Positions 13,241 to 24,959 are shown, counted from the stretch's first letter. The stretch: 64,000 bases of DNA from Rhizophagus irregularis (GCF_026210795.1 NC_089457.1:2604001-2668000); one strand, 5' to 3'. Notes: generated by a model not told the origin, from the letters alone. Numbers and translations are program-made.

Positions 13241-14440
13241 CTATTTAAGAATTTGTTTATCCAACAATCTATCAAGAATTTCTTGAAAAATTTCTATCCC
13301 AGCAGGATGACCTTTATATTCGGCAGCCAATTTTTTATATTCAGGAGTATCTTTCATTTCCTGAAAATTATCCACAATAAAATTTATAATGTCATCTTTA
13401 AGATCATTCCATTTCCAAGCTTCATTAAATAAAACACTCATAGCATTTTTATTAGTTAATCTTTTAAAAATTTCAACTCTAGCTTTTTGACGTAATTTTG
13501 TTAAAAGATATTTATCAGCTACCCTAAATATTTCAACAGATGGTACTAAATTAAATCTAACTTCATCCGTATAAATATATCTTAACATTTCCAAGAATAC
13601 TACTTTAGAAATATCTGGTACATCTATAATAATATGTTCAATAGTAGTATCTGTTGAACCTAATTCTACATTATGTTTTGAAATTTCTGCCCATCTACCT
13701 TTAAAAAAACCAGAAAAATATTCTGAACGTTCTGATAATATAGATTTACTTGCATATACAACTCCATCTTTAACATTAAATAATACATCAGAATTTTCTG
13801 GAACATCCAATTGACGACTCCATGCTTCTGTAATATCTTTGGTTTCTGGTCTTGTCGTAAGAACCGAATTATACCCTTTTAATTCTAAATCAGAATTTAC
13901 AAATGTTACTCCGATTGTAACTGGTGCATAATTTTTCATTTTTTCAAAGCTTTTCCCTAAAAAAAAAAAAGAAATCAAATCCTTATTAAATGTTCTCATC
14001 ATCATCAATCATCATTATCATCAAGTTATTTGTTTTACCTACCCCAAGATTTACCTCTTATAGAGTAATCATGAGTAGTCATTATATAGGATTTATTATA
14101 TGAAGATGTTTTCATAAACAATGAAGCTTCAACGTTAGCTCTATCACTCCAGAATTGTGTTGAAATGGCTTCTTCAGGATTCGGGATAGCCGTTAAAAAT
14201 ACTAAACAACAATGTGAGTCCTCCGGATCATTCTAAAAAAAAAAAATAAGAACGAAAATAAATTATTTTGTTTCTTTTTTAAATAAGAACAATATATTTA
14301 TCGTTTACCGGTTGATATTCAAGTTGCCAAAACATATTATCTGCTGTTGAAAAAATTGGTGAATAAAAACTTTTCCCTTCAATTTTTTTAAGGCATGGAA
14401 TAGTAAATTCAAATGTTGCTTGTCCTTTGATTATTGACAT
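13241..14440 (-). CDS. MATH-BTB domain protein, 3 exons, 341 aa
   Basis: Exons 14440-14309, 14232-14055 and 13956-13241. Phases fit and the total is 1026 nt. The N-terminal ~150 residues resemble a MATH/TRAF-like fold (W-x-L-E-Y, then a strand-rich stretch and SFEKMKNYAPVTIGVTF). The BTB/POZ domain spans about residues 158-260 (SDVLFNVKDGVVYASKSIL, FLEMLRYIYTDEV), followed by a helical BACK-like region. Proteins of this SPOP-like layout bind substrates through MATH and Cullin-3 through BTB, acting as ubiquitin-ligase adaptors. That role is from family knowledge, and the substrate is unknown. The ATG at 14440 is preferred because it opens the first exon. The frame at 13241-14008 taken alone wrongly reads through intron 2. 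Confidence 0.93.
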
Positions 14441-14444
14441 AATG

Positions 14445-15072
14445 GAAACGCGTAATTTTTTTTATTGTTTTTTTTTTTTTGAGGTAGAGATTTAGATTTT
14501 AAAAAGGACACTATATATACTGATCCTAACTGCATACCCAAATTGGAAATAAATATTGCAGAGAATGTGCATAAATACATTACATTTTTATACAAAAAGA
14601 TCTGCATCAAATCAAATAGAATCTAAGTAGAACCTTCTCAATGTTACAAATAATGTTAATTGAATTAATTTTCTAAATAGAAAATTTTAAACGGAATATT
14701 ATAGTATACAATTCTGGAATAAGAAATATTAAAAATTGTAAAACTATAATTTCTTACATTTGATAAAATAATTAAAATTACAAATGATTTTTTTTTTCAA
14801 TTACCGTACAGTCGGAGCAACTCTCTGCAATAGTATTGCAAAATTTCATTCGTAACTAATAATAATATTAATACAGAATAAGTAATCACATTATCACATC
14901 GATTAAAGACAAGGAACAGGAAAAAAAAGACTGAGAGGATCCAAGAAATATCCGCATTAATATTGATACATGTATTAACAATCTAAATGATTCAAGATTC
15001 TGGATGGACTTTTGACGAAGTCAGTCCAAGGAAATCATTGTTTATATCTTATTACCGTATAGCGTAACCATA
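14445..15072. other. spacer upstream of the MATH-BTB gene
   Basis: AT-rich sequence with no coding signal. The 5' untranslated region and promoter of the MATH-BTB gene should lie within the first few hundred bases. A TATATA string is present at about 14511-14519. Nothing else is recognised. Confidence 0.4.
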
Positions 15073-15080
15073 CAGTACTC

Positions 15081-15937
15081 CAGTGTTCGGCAAATGACTT
15101 GAAATGAACAAATGACTCAAATGACAAGTCATTTGTCATTTGTCATTTGCAACTCAAATGACCTGTCATTTAAGTCATTTGAAAAATATTAAATATTCTG
15201 AAAATTTTTATTAATTATTTTGTTTATTTTAATTAAGAAAACAAAAATATTAAAACAAAATTGGTTTAATATATATAATCAAAAAAGTTCCAAGATTTTT
15301 TAATCACGTGATTTTATTATTATTTTACAGGTTATTATTTGTTAATAATATTATTATAGACAGGATTATTTCACTTATAATTATTTCACTAATGATCATT
15401 TTATCCACACAGATAAAAAGTTAATTGATTTTGCAATAAAATATTTAATTGTAACACATGTAGTGGATCCCATTTTTCACCATTTTTATATATAATTGTT
15501 GTCTTTATTTAATCATAAGATGGCCATAATATTTATTTATGCATATAATTATATAATAAAATTATATATAATAAATAACATATCAGATATTATCACTTTA
15601 ATAATTATGGTTGTGTTATTTATTATTTTCAGATTACAGTAAAAAATAAATAATTTGGTGAAATTGATTCTGTTTGTGATTATTTCGATTACGTCCTTCC
15701 TTTTTTGTACATCACGTGAATGACGTGATTATAAATTGTCCAATAATCTTTAAATATTTTAATGACAAATGACCAAATGACAAAGGACGCAAATGACAGT
15801 CAAATGATACCCAATCATTTGGCATTTGTCATTTCGCGAATAATTCAAATGCCAAATGCCAAATGATGGGGTGTCATTTGACCAAATGACTCCTAATCCG
15901 AAAAATGGTCAAATGACCAGGTCATTTCCGAACACTG
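15081..15937. mobile_element. non-autonomous hAT-type element (857 bp) with 8-bp target duplication
   Basis: Both ends read CAGTGTTCGG followed by AAATGAC-type sequence when viewed inward (one base missing near the inner edge at the right end). The element is flanked by perfect 8-bp direct repeats CAGTACTC at 15073-15080 and 15938-15945. An 8-bp duplication and CAG-type termini are the signature of the hAT superfamily. The first ~100 bp and last ~180 bp contain at least fifteen copies of AAATGAC or its complement, as expected of subterminal transposase-binding repeats. The middle is AT-rich with no coding frame, so mobility would need a transposase elsewhere. Confidence 0.92.
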
Positions 15938-15945
15938 CAGTACTC

Positions 15946-17392
15946 CGGATCTTATTCAAGAAAGGTATGTTAAATTGAATAGTATCCCTGGGGTACCTGG
16001 GGTACTATATGGGGTTGAGTATTATGGTTACTGACCAGGGAATAACTTTAGCCAAATTTTGGCAAAAATTAACTTCAAAAATATCGAAATTTGCAGTTAA
16101 ATAATACTAGAGATGCTCACTCGGTCCTCCGGTCTTAATCGGTCCTGACCGGTCTTTGGAAAATTTTTTGAAAAAGTAACGGGGTTAACGCCTCTAAATT
16201 TTTGTGGCGCAGTAGAATAGGTTAATCTGAAAAGTAGTAAAATTTGGTTTTAATCCAATCAGCCAATTCAAGGCTAGATAAGTTTTTATGACCGAAATCT
16301 ACTTTTTCTCGGTCTTTAGCTAATTTGGTCTCTGCTAGCTTTAGAAAAGTAGAATAGAGACCATTTATCGGTCTTTGCCAATCCCACAAAATTTTCTACA
16401 AGACCGTCCAGGACTGAATAAGACCAAAAGACCAGATATCTTTCTCAACTTTTTGAATAAAGTGATTAATTCTTTAGTCAACGTAAATAATTTTTTTTTT
16501 TTTCTCTTTTAATTCTGCCTTGTTCGTGAATACCTCATTTTATATCACGTGACACATATTCTTTGAATAAAAATGTACCTCAGGTTGCAAACCACGATTA
16601 CAATATAATTCATAGAATTATAAAAGTGGTGTAAATTCAAAGGCAATATTATATACGTCAAGTTGAGTGACCCAATTATATTTTTGGTTTTATTATGTAC
16701 ATAAAGGGCTAAAGCAAGACGATAATTTTAAAGAAATAAAATTAATTCACGCCGAGTTTATTTAGGAATTACATATTATGGGATTTTCAAATTATGGTAA
16801 TGAACTACGACGTTACGACGTTATGAATTATTACGATGGAATTTTATTTGTGATAATTTTACAATCATGACTATTACTTCCTCCTTTCAAACTAATTAAT
16901 TTTACTTTTCTTTCTCCTCTTTATGAATAATAATTAATGTTCGTCATATTTAGTACTAATTGATTCATAAACGAACTCTCAAAAAAAAGTCCTTCTTCAT
17001 TAGTGTGGATATAACGAAATATAATTCTGAACTTAGATAGTGTAGTCTATTATCATCAATTAAAAGACAATCGACTAGGCAAAATCTCAAGTTGTCTTGA
17101 TTCAAAGGAATTTATTAAATAAATTTTTGTGCGTTTATAATTGATTTTCGTAGATTATGGGATCCGATTGCGATTGGATACAAGTATTTCATGTGATTAT
17201 GTTACTGCACTTGCTGCGCGAGGTGGTACGTAAACAAATTAAAAATATCAAAAAAAACCCAAGATCATTTGCTTACCATAATAAGTTATATTGGTTATTT
17301 TAATTTACCATCTAACAAAGATCCGCATGAATACAAAGTATAACAGATAAATTAAAAATTGCTGTTATAAACACCAAATTAAATTTAAATGT
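15946..17392. other. spacer with a GGTC/GACC-rich segment
   Basis: No gene is seen. The segment 16131-16430 is strikingly rich in GGTC and GACC words, in the style of subterminal repeats of a small transposon. Clear terminal repeats or a target duplication were not found. A CACGTG site lies near 16546. Confidence 0.4.
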
Positions 17393-17869
17393 TTAACCAA
17401 CTACGCCATCCATCCATTCTCTCAGCCATTCATTATCTTCCATCCTTTCTATCATCCATTCCTCCATTTTCTCTTTTATTTCATCTTTATTTTTCTTCTT
17501 CTTTGTATTCTTAACTTTTTTAACCCATAAAACATTAACATTAGCTTTCTCATTTTTATTCTCACCCTTTATTTTTTTCTCATTTCTTTCATCTTTCTCT
17601 GCTTTCACACTATGATTATTAGCAAGTTTTTTTTTCCACCTTTCAAACCTTTCAAACCTTTCATAACATTGTAAACATTCTAATTTCAATACCCATGACT
17701 CTTGATAAATTAATTTTCTATTTTGTTCAAGTTCATTTAAATTATTTTGTCTATCTTGATCGTTTTTATTTTCGTTAAATGGAATCATGAAGGAGAAACT
17801 TGTTATTATTATCGTCATACATAAGATAAATAATGCGATGAAAATTATAAAATACGTTATTCCCGACAT
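17393..17869 (-). CDS. small membrane-anchored, highly charged protein, 158 aa
   Basis: Single-exon frame beginning MSGITYFIIFIALFILCM. The N-terminal 30 residues form one hydrophobic segment (signal anchor or signal peptide). About 125 residues follow that are very rich in Lys, Glu and Asn and predicted helical, with a CLQCYERFERFERWKKK stretch near residues 65-81. No domain is recognised. The next gene upstream on the same strand, at 18394-18669, also encodes a small one-TM protein, but shared regulation is not shown. The hydrophobic leader plus sustained bias make it likely real. Confidence 0.65.
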   Translation of the reverse strand: MSGITYFIIFIALFILCMTIIITSFSFMIPFNENKNDQDRQNNLNELEQNRKLIYQESWVLKLECLQCYERFERFERWKKKLANNHSVKAEKDERNEKKIKGENKNEKANVNVLWVKKVKNTKKKKNKDEIKEKMEEWMIERMEDNEWLREWMDGVVG

Positions 17870-18393
17870 ATTAAATATTTATTGTAAAAGTATTCCATAT
17901 AAGAAGTAAAAAGAATGTATATAAAAAGCGAAGGAGGGTGAAAGAGTGGACAGAGTGGGAAATTTTTTTTACGCCAAAATTTCAATAAATAATAATGGGA
18001 AAATTATTTAATGATGATGTAAATATATAGGTATCGTAATACAAGATCCCGAAAACGGTACATCTTGCTGCGGTGATTATAAATCCATTCCTTTCGCAAA
18101 TAGCTGATATCAGTCAGATATTTTATTTAATCATTTGAACATTACGATTTTACATGTATGCACTACTATAATGTGATTGTTAATTCGTGATTTTTGTAAT
18201 TTTGCATACATTTTAAAACACATCCTCCCCAGTAAAAAATCAAAAAAAAAAATTTGTTTAATCCAGCTGAAGAAAAAATATAATTCCCACCAAAAAAAAA
18301 AAATGTAATATGTATATATAATCCTTTTTCTATAACAAAAACAATACCACCAATAATAGGACAACTTTACAGTAAAATATTTCATCAACCTAA

Positions 18394-18669
18394 TTAAGGT
18401 TCCTTAATATAATTATACCTCTTGCCACGATTTCCATTATCATACGCCACTTTTCTTGAAGATCTTTTATAATAAGGTACTTTCGTTGGTGAAATTTTCT
18501 CAGGAGTAGGAACAGGTTTTGCTCTCCTAAGATAATCTTTGATTAAAGGGACTAAACTTGAGAAAAACATGTCAAGTGTAAATGCAATAATGAATGCAAT
18601 TGCTCCCGCGACGATTGCGTGAGCAATTGGTGAATCCTTGTAATCTTTAAGAAATTCTTGTAACATCAT
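18394..18669 (-). CDS. small single-TM protein, 91 aa (alternative start at 18729)
   Basis: The frame is open to 18729, but the preferred start is the ATG at 18669 (MMLQEFLKDYKDSPIAHA...). It is preceded on the minus strand by an A-rich leader like that of other genes here, whereas the upstream extension is Lys-rich and unremarkable. It has one membrane segment (about AHAIVAGAIAFIIAFTLD, residues 16-33) and then a basic tail with KRSSRK and proline residues, ending KEP. Orientation with a basic C-terminus suggests a cytosolic tail, by inference. Not recognised as a known family. Confidence 0.65.
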   Translation of the reverse strand: MMLQEFLKDYKDSPIAHAIVAGAIAFIIAFTLDMFFSSLVPLIKDYLRRAKPVPTPEKISPTKVPYYKRSSRKVAYDNGNRGKRYNYIKEP

Positions 18670-18729
18670 TTTTTCTTTTCTTTTTTTTTCAATAAGATTT
18701 GTTTTCGTAAAAAAGTAGAGTGAACTCAA

Positions 18730-20755
18730 GAAGTTTTATCTATTTTTTGAAGATAAAAAAACTGCTTTATGTTTGTGTTAGTCGTTAACTGTTATACAAG
18801 GAATTTTAAATAATAAAACCGAAAACTCACAGGATTTTTTTAATAATTTTTTTTTAGATGAGTAAAATTGTATGAAATGGATCAACAAAACACAAAAAAA
18901 ATAGAATGCTTTTATAGCGGTTGATCAACAAATCCATGTTCTTTTATCTATTAATTAAATAAAGGTCGCTTGTATTTATAAGTAATATATGCCTCGTGGC
19001 GTTTCTTTATTTAGTATAATGATTTTACAAGTTTTACAGAAATAACAATATTGTTTAACAATAATGAACAAATAGATGATGTTCATGAGAGTAAATAATA
19101 TATAATAGTATAATTAACAGCATATTTTATTAAAAAATAGGAAATCGATCTCGGGGACAAATTTGAGCCACTCGGAACTTCCGAATCCTTATTTGTACTA
19201 AATCAATTTTCAATTTTCTGTTAATACTTATTTATTTTAATTACTACTCAAATTATATTATAAAAAAACATCATTAATATTATTTTTTTATTATTATTTC
19301 TTTAGAAATAATTCAAAAAAAGAAAAAGAAAAAGAATTAAATGAAAAGCATTTATATTAATCTACTGAAAATCTCATAAAAAAAAATGAATGCTAATAAA
19401 GGTTATAATTTACATTCTATCATCATTGAACCTCCATTTTTATATATGGCCAATTTTATTGTTAATCTCTTATAGTACTAAGATTGTCTAAATTTAACCG
19501 GGATGATACAAACTAAAAATGTATCAAACATTTACGTCAGAAATTTAAAATGCCTTGCGTTATTATTATTATTATTTTCAGTTCCAGAAAATCAGATTAT
19601 AAGATCGGCGGAGATAAGAGAGAAGTTTTTAGAAGACGTGGAAAATGACATCACACAACACGTAAGCGTCCTAAACTTCTATGGACCTGTGCTTCCCGAT
19701 TATCCAATTTAAGCAGTAACACAAGAATATCCGAAACAAGCCTCAAATTAAGCGCTTCAGATTTTTTTTTAGTATGAAACAATTTTATACATGTTATATT
19801 AATATTTAAATTGCATATCATTAATAGTTATCATTTATTATTATTTTTAATAATATTTGTTGATTTCACATAACAACTTCTATATTTGAATTATTTATAT
19901 TTATTTTTTTGTTTCATCACTATTTATCTTATTATTTAAATGCGCACACTTACGGTTTCTTTAATTCGAATACATTTGCATATCGGACTACCTATTAAAA
20001 GCAACTGGAATATTTTTTTTAATTCAAAAAAAAAAACAATAATTTATTTAATAAAACATTTTTTTATCGGAAATAAAATCAAGTGAATAAATAATTAATT
20101 AATACTTGATGGTACCAATAGCGAACGTACTAAATTTGGTACAAGTGCACAACAAGAAATCATACAAAAGGAAATTTCAAAATAATCCTTTTCGCTCAAC
20201 TTTAAAACCTTTAAATCCTTTAAATCCTTTAAGAAGAATAAATTGAATCATTAAGAATATTACGCCAAATAATAATAACTTATGCGTTCGTTTAAATTCA
20301 AAATAGCATTCAAAGATTAATTTATCCAGGTAAATTTTGTAAAGTGATTTATATTTATAATTTCTATTAATTCATTAATAGTATGACTGCCTAATTCATA
20401 AAAATTTATCAATTATGTAATAACCTAATGAATTGATGATGATGAAACCAAAGATCTACTGTATTTCTAGCGAACATATTTGATGATAATATATTAATTA
20501 TATAATAACCAAATTTAATACTTTCTTGACATTCTAAACACGACGAATTATCGGTTAAAAAAAATCAATACATAAAATAAATCGAAATTTTATTAAGTTA
20601 TTATAATATACCAATAATTAATATTAACATGAAATAGAACACATTGAATCTCAGAATGCATAATGAATAAATGAATGAATATAAAGTATATGTATGTACA
20701 ATGTACAGTATTCCGTATGTACAAATATAATGAATAATTATATAATACATTAAAA
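18730..20755. other. spacer, no convincing gene
   Basis: AT-rich. The frame at 19503-19712 has a hydrophobic stretch but no supporting context and is not called. A short repeat of CCTTTAAAT units lies near 20200-20232. The last few hundred bases hold the 3' flank of the first F-box gene. Confidence 0.4.
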
Positions 20756-22354
20756 TTAATAATCTGAAAGTTGATAATCACACTCCTTAAAATTATCTCT
20801 AAATTCCACCAATTTGATTCCTTTCTCCTTAATTTGATTCAATAAAATTAATTCTTTAATATTCCAAATTTTATCTAAACCACAAATTCCTAAATATTTC
20901 AAATTAAAATTCTTATTTTTAATATAATTTAAAATAATTTCAAGATGTTTTAATTCAAATTTTTGATTAAAATTTAAACTATTTAAATTAATTATTTGAT
21001 TATTATAATAACAACCATTCAAAAATTTTAATAAACTAATCTCATTTACAGCTGTAACAAAAGAAATTTTAGTTATTGTATTTGATAAATTTTCTGCTAA
21101 TTTAGTAAAAAATGATTCAATTATAAATGCATTTAAATATATATTAAGATTTTTGATTTTTAAATTTTTTAAATAAGGTAAAATTGATAAATTTATATGA
21201 CAACCTGAATAAATATCTAATGTTTTAAGTTCTAAACCATATTGAATTATTGAATTCATAATTTCAACATTAATATTTTCAATTTTCAATCTTTGTAAAT
21301 ATTTTCCTAAATATTTAATAATTTTTGATGTAATATTACTTCCCCAAATATTTTTAATACTTAATTCTTTAAGTTTAAATGAAGCAAATTCAAAAATTTG
21401 ACATAATTCTAATGTCATTCCATAACAATAAATGATTTCCAATGATTTTAAATTATGTAATTTAATTACATTTTGTAAAATACAATGTTGAAAATTAATA
21501 TCATGAAATTTTAAGGAAATTAAAGAATTTTTTTGATATTCTAAAGATGAAAAAATATCATTTGATGATAATTTATAAAAACCATAAAAATTAAATTCTT
21601 TTAATTCATTTTGTTGTTTAATAATTGATGAAATTTCATTTGAATTATAATAAAGATCAATATCCATTAAATCTAATCTTTTAAGATTTTTACAATTTTT
21701 TAAAATTGTTTTTAAAAACTTATAAAAAATTTCATGAGTTTTATAATAACAAGAATTTAATCTTAAAATAATTAAATTAGAAATTTTAATATCATTAATA
21801 ATAATACTATTAATATCAAATATATCTTGTTTAAGTAAATTTAAAGAAATTTCTAAATCTCTGATATAATTACTTTTTCTTAAAAACATATGATAAAATG
21901 TTGCTTTAATAAAAAGTGGCATATTATCATTTAAAGTATTATTATTATTAATATTATCATTATTATTAAAAGTTATTTTGATTTGTTGTCTATACCAATG
22001 GTCAATAGAATTATAAATTGAAAATTTTGAAAGTTTTTTAATATATTTTGGATATTCATAAATTAATTTAATTTCATTCCTTTGAAATAATTTTGAATTT
22101 AATTTTTTCTGAATATTATTCCGTTTAATTAAATAATTTCTTTCTTCTTCATTTAAACATAAAAGAAATGTATTTATGATTAAAGATTTATTTCCATCCT
22201 TTAATCGTGAAAAAGGATTTGCGTAAAGTAAAGGAATAGTAACTTTACTCCAAAATCTATTTACTAATAAACAATTAAATAATGTTGAACGATTATTTTG
22301 AAGATAATTTAAAATATGATAAATGCAATCGTCGGTTAAATATATAACAGTCAT
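20756..22354 (-). CDS. F-box / leucine-rich-repeat protein, 532 aa
   Basis: Single exon from MTVIYLTDDCIYHILNYLQ. Residues 3-45 form an F-box (D-D-C-I-Y-x-I-L-x-Y-L, then FNCLLVNRFWSKVTIPLLY), the Skp1-binding motif of SCF ubiquitin ligases. The remainder consists of irregular leucine-rich repeats (patterns such as LKSLEIIYCYGMTLELCQIF and LKELSIKNIWG), the usual substrate-binding part. Length and layout match the many F-box/LRR genes of Glomeromycotina. It is a clear paralogue of the gene at 27524-29161: same N-terminal CLLVNRF, same PILYxxPFS region, same xKYLGI..C C-terminal repeat. The substrate is unknown. Confidence 0.9.
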   Translation of the reverse strand: MTVIYLTDDCIYHILNYLQNNRSTLFNCLLVNRFWSKVTIPLLYANPFSRLKDGNKSLIINTFLLCLNEEERNYLIKRNNIQKKLNSKLFQRNEIKLIYEYPKYIKKLSKFSIYNSIDHWYRQQIKITFNNNDNINNNNTLNDNMPLFIKATFYHMFLRKSNYIRDLEISLNLLKQDIFDINSIIINDIKISNLIILRLNSCYYKTHEIFYKFLKTILKNCKNLKRLDLMDIDLYYNSNEISSIIKQQNELKEFNFYGFYKLSSNDIFSSLEYQKNSLISLKFHDINFQHCILQNVIKLHNLKSLEIIYCYGMTLELCQIFEFASFKLKELSIKNIWGSNITSKIIKYLGKYLQRLKIENINVEIMNSIIQYGLELKTLDIYSGCHINLSILPYLKNLKIKNLNIYLNAFIIESFFTKLAENLSNTITKISFVTAVNEISLLKFLNGCYYNNQIINLNSLNFNQKFELKHLEIILNYIKNKNFNLKYLGICGLDKIWNIKELILLNQIKEKGIKLVEFRDNFKECDYQLSDY

Positions 22355-23863
22355 ATTTAATTATTCAAGGGGGGGAGGGAAGTTCAAATTAAGCTAACTA
22401 ACGAGCGTTAAATACATTTTTTTTTCGTGATGCGCAGTAAATTTTTGCTTATTTTGTGTAGAAAAAATCTGGTTCGTTCAGATGCAATTCCGAAATCCCC
22501 TTGAAAATGATCCAGCTTGTTAAAAAGTGCTCGGATGTCCCGAGATCCGGGTTAGTACCGGATCAAACATTTATTTATCCGGATCTATCAATTTTTTATC
22601 CGAGTTAAATTTCCTAATTAAACATGACAATAAAAATCAGGTATTTGGGACGCTAAGTAAAAAAATTGGGGAAAAAAATAGTAAGTAAAAAATAATCAAG
22701 TAAAAATAAAAAAGACTTCTTTTTCAATCCTCATGTCTATTCATATATAATGAACTGTAAGTTTTTTTTTCAATATTTCAACTATTATTCATTTACACTT
22801 ACATGAAATATTAGTATGATAATCTATGGCATTGATTTTTTTTTTTGATACTTATTCATATGATAAGATTGTTATTGAGAGAACCAATATTGGGATTTCA
22901 AACATAATATACTTTACTTTTTATATTCAACCCCGAATAAAAATCAATTATTAATAATAATTAAAAATTTTCGGGTTAAATCGGATCAAAGATTTAAAAG
23001 TAAAATAATATTAGTTAATACAGTCGGCAGCCGTAGTGATTTTTTTTTTACATATTGCATATATAATTACCTGTTTGGAATTTTCAATGCATGCTTTCAT
23101 CATACGACTCTTCATTTTTTCTTTCAACTATCACTTTTATTGAATAAAAGAATTTAAAATTTGAAAATCACATTTTTTAACAATGGATTTACTTAATCTA
23201 CGAAAGATTTTTCTTGTTGAATCAGAACAATAGATGTTTATTGTTACATTATGTTAATTTGTAATTTAGTTATAATAAAGTTTTAATTTAAGTCATTTAG
23301 TTTTAAATTTATAGCGATATGCAACGCCTAAAGATGTTCCATTTATTTTTTCCAATTATGGAATTAATACGACCCAATAATATTACTTGGTTTTTGATCG
23401 TGAATGCCGTAAATATGGATTCGAATAAATATGGTAAGTAAAAAAAATATTCCCATATATCGAATCATAACTTTCCCCTATATCATTTGTAAAGATATAA
23501 TTTTTTTTACGAGGTTCGTGTCACCATGTGTGATCGGCAATACATATGACTGGCTATCGGGGATCAAGCTTTTTATTTAATGTATAAAGAGGGTCCATGA
23601 TTATTGTCAAGATAGGACATGTATAAAGTACCAAACATTGTTCAGCTAAAAAGAATTTTTAGTCGTGTATATGTCATGTATGGTTATACACGCACAAAGG
23701 ACATTTGAATTCTAACTTAAAATATATAGTAGGATAAGGCATAATCATCAGATTTTAATTATATTTAGGCATTCCCCTACTATTTTTCTATGTTAGTTCG
23801 TGGGTTTATCTCAAGTTTTGTACCGTTCCCTTTGTCCCCCTGCTTATATCATATTTTTACGTA
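22355..23863. other. spacer with short direct repeats, no gene seen
   Basis: Contains two related ~25-bp words (cgggttagtaccggatcaaa near 22548 and cgggttaaatcggatcaaag near 22972) about 420 bp apart, possibly the remains of a small element. It has no reading frame of interest. A T-rich promoter-like tract just upstream of the F-box gene start contains a G-run (gggggga, about 22371-22377). Confidence 0.35.
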
Positions 23864-23865
23864 TA

Positions 23866-24036
23866 CGGTTCACCCTCGCTATAGTGAATCCCATGGGCTG
23901 AAGATTAAAATGTATAGTGAGAGATTCACTATACTGGGATCATTTTATCATATATAAAAAATCTGTACCCGAACTTTCTTCATTAATATAGCAAGTTATT
24001 CACTATATAAAAATTCGCTATAGGGAGGGTGAACTG
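23866..24036. mobile_element. 171-bp MITE with TA duplication (Tc1/mariner/pogo type)
   Basis: The left end CGGTTCACCCTCGCTATAG and the complement of the right end, CAGTTCACCCTCCCTATAG, match over about 20 of 23 positions. Both ends are bounded by TA (23864-23865 and 24037-24038). A TA target duplication with CAGT-like termini fits Tc1/mariner/pogo elements. An internal palindrome (gtatagtgagagattcactatac) suggests strong folding. There is no coding capacity. Confidence 0.85.
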
Positions 24037-24198
24037 TACAGTATCTACAATTTATACCACGTTTCCTAATAGTCGTCCGTGATTTTCCTTATTGATATTT
24101 TTATGAGTGATGTTTATTTAAAAAAGATAAGCTAAAAAAGTTATCAGTAGTCACGTTAGTCTCCGTGGTTATTTCACGGATCAGCCTTGATCTCATCA

Positions 24199-24417
24199 GT
24201 TAGTATTGATTTTTGATGGGATCATTTAAATAAAGCATACAATATAATTTCTTCCAAGTGAATATTGACAAAAAATTATAAATTTAATTTGAAGAATACT
24301 AAATTATTATAATTTTAACATTGATTTTATAGTTATGGAATATGTTAAATAATAGGTCACGGGAAAGCTTGATGATCATGGCGGAGCCGTGATGATAAAA
24401 TCAATACTAACTAATAA
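24199..24417. repeat. inverted repeat pair, possible small element
   Basis: The word GTTAGTATTGATTTT near 24200 reappears in inverse orientation (AAAATCAATACTAAC) near 24398-24412, enclosing about 200 bp. No target duplication could be assigned, so this may be a degraded MITE or a chance survivor of one. Confidence 0.45.
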
Positions 24418-24624
24418 CAAGCCCCACAAAATATAAAAATCCTTCCCTCGTTGAAATATATATCTTCTAAAGATATATATCATTACAAAGTTAAAGAAAA
24501 TATATAAAAATAAATTTTTTTTTTAAAAAAAAATTTTTGAATTATACATGATTTTTTTTCATATTTTAAGGTAAATTTAATTACGAAAAAAAAAATTTAC
24601 CAAAGCTGAATCATCATGTATCTT

Positions 24625-24955
24625 TTAGGGAGTTGGAGCGGTTAATAAACCAATACAACCTGCCATACAAGCACCTTGAGCGACATTACAAGCAATAGCT
24701 GCAAATGGAGTACCAAGACCTCCAGTGACAGTTCCTAAAGAGAATAATTTACTTTTTGAATGAAATTTTAATAAACAAATAAATTTACGATTATTTTATA
24801 GATAATATACCAGCGACTAATCCAGCAGACGCATAACAAGAGACCCAACCAATGTTACATGCACTTTGACAAACTGCGTAAGCGATAGGACCAGCGTTAA
24901 CGTTCGCTGGTTGAAAAGCAAAAATGACCATAATAAAAAGAATGATAAAAGACAT
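24625..24955 (-). CDS. small secreted cysteine-rich peptide, 2 exons, 84 aa
   Basis: Exon 1 is 24955-24811 and exon 2 is 24734-24625, with a 76-bp GT-AG intron at phase 1 and 85 codons in total. It begins MSFIILFIMVIFAFQPANVNA, a clear signal peptide, with likely cleavage before GPIAYAVCQ. The mature ~63 residues hold six cysteines (VCQ, SACN, SCY, ACN, GACM, GCI) in a Gly/Ala-rich context. They end in APTP. The pattern GPxAYxxCQ...CY...AAGxxxGTVxGGxGTP...CN...GxCxxxC...APTP matches a small eukaryote-wide secreted family that includes algal zygote-specific (Zys3-like) peptides. That assignment is from memory of the family and is moderately sure. Function unknown, perhaps surface or signalling. 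Confidence 0.88.
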
Positions 24956-24959
24956 TTTC

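Noticed and set aside
16531-16700. CACGTG and similar short motifs in spacers
   Set aside because: Single six-base words are expected by chance. They are noted as potential sites only where repeated in the 26781-27520 tandem array.
18131-18388. Minus-strand frame rich in Tyr, Trp and Phe
   Set aside because: Directly downstream of the 18394 stop codon. Its composition is what AT-rich homopolymer DNA gives in that frame, and it has no signal or domain.
19503-19712. 69-codon plus-strand frame with a Leu-rich stretch
   Set aside because: The stretch comes from a TTA microsatellite and there is no further coding evidence.
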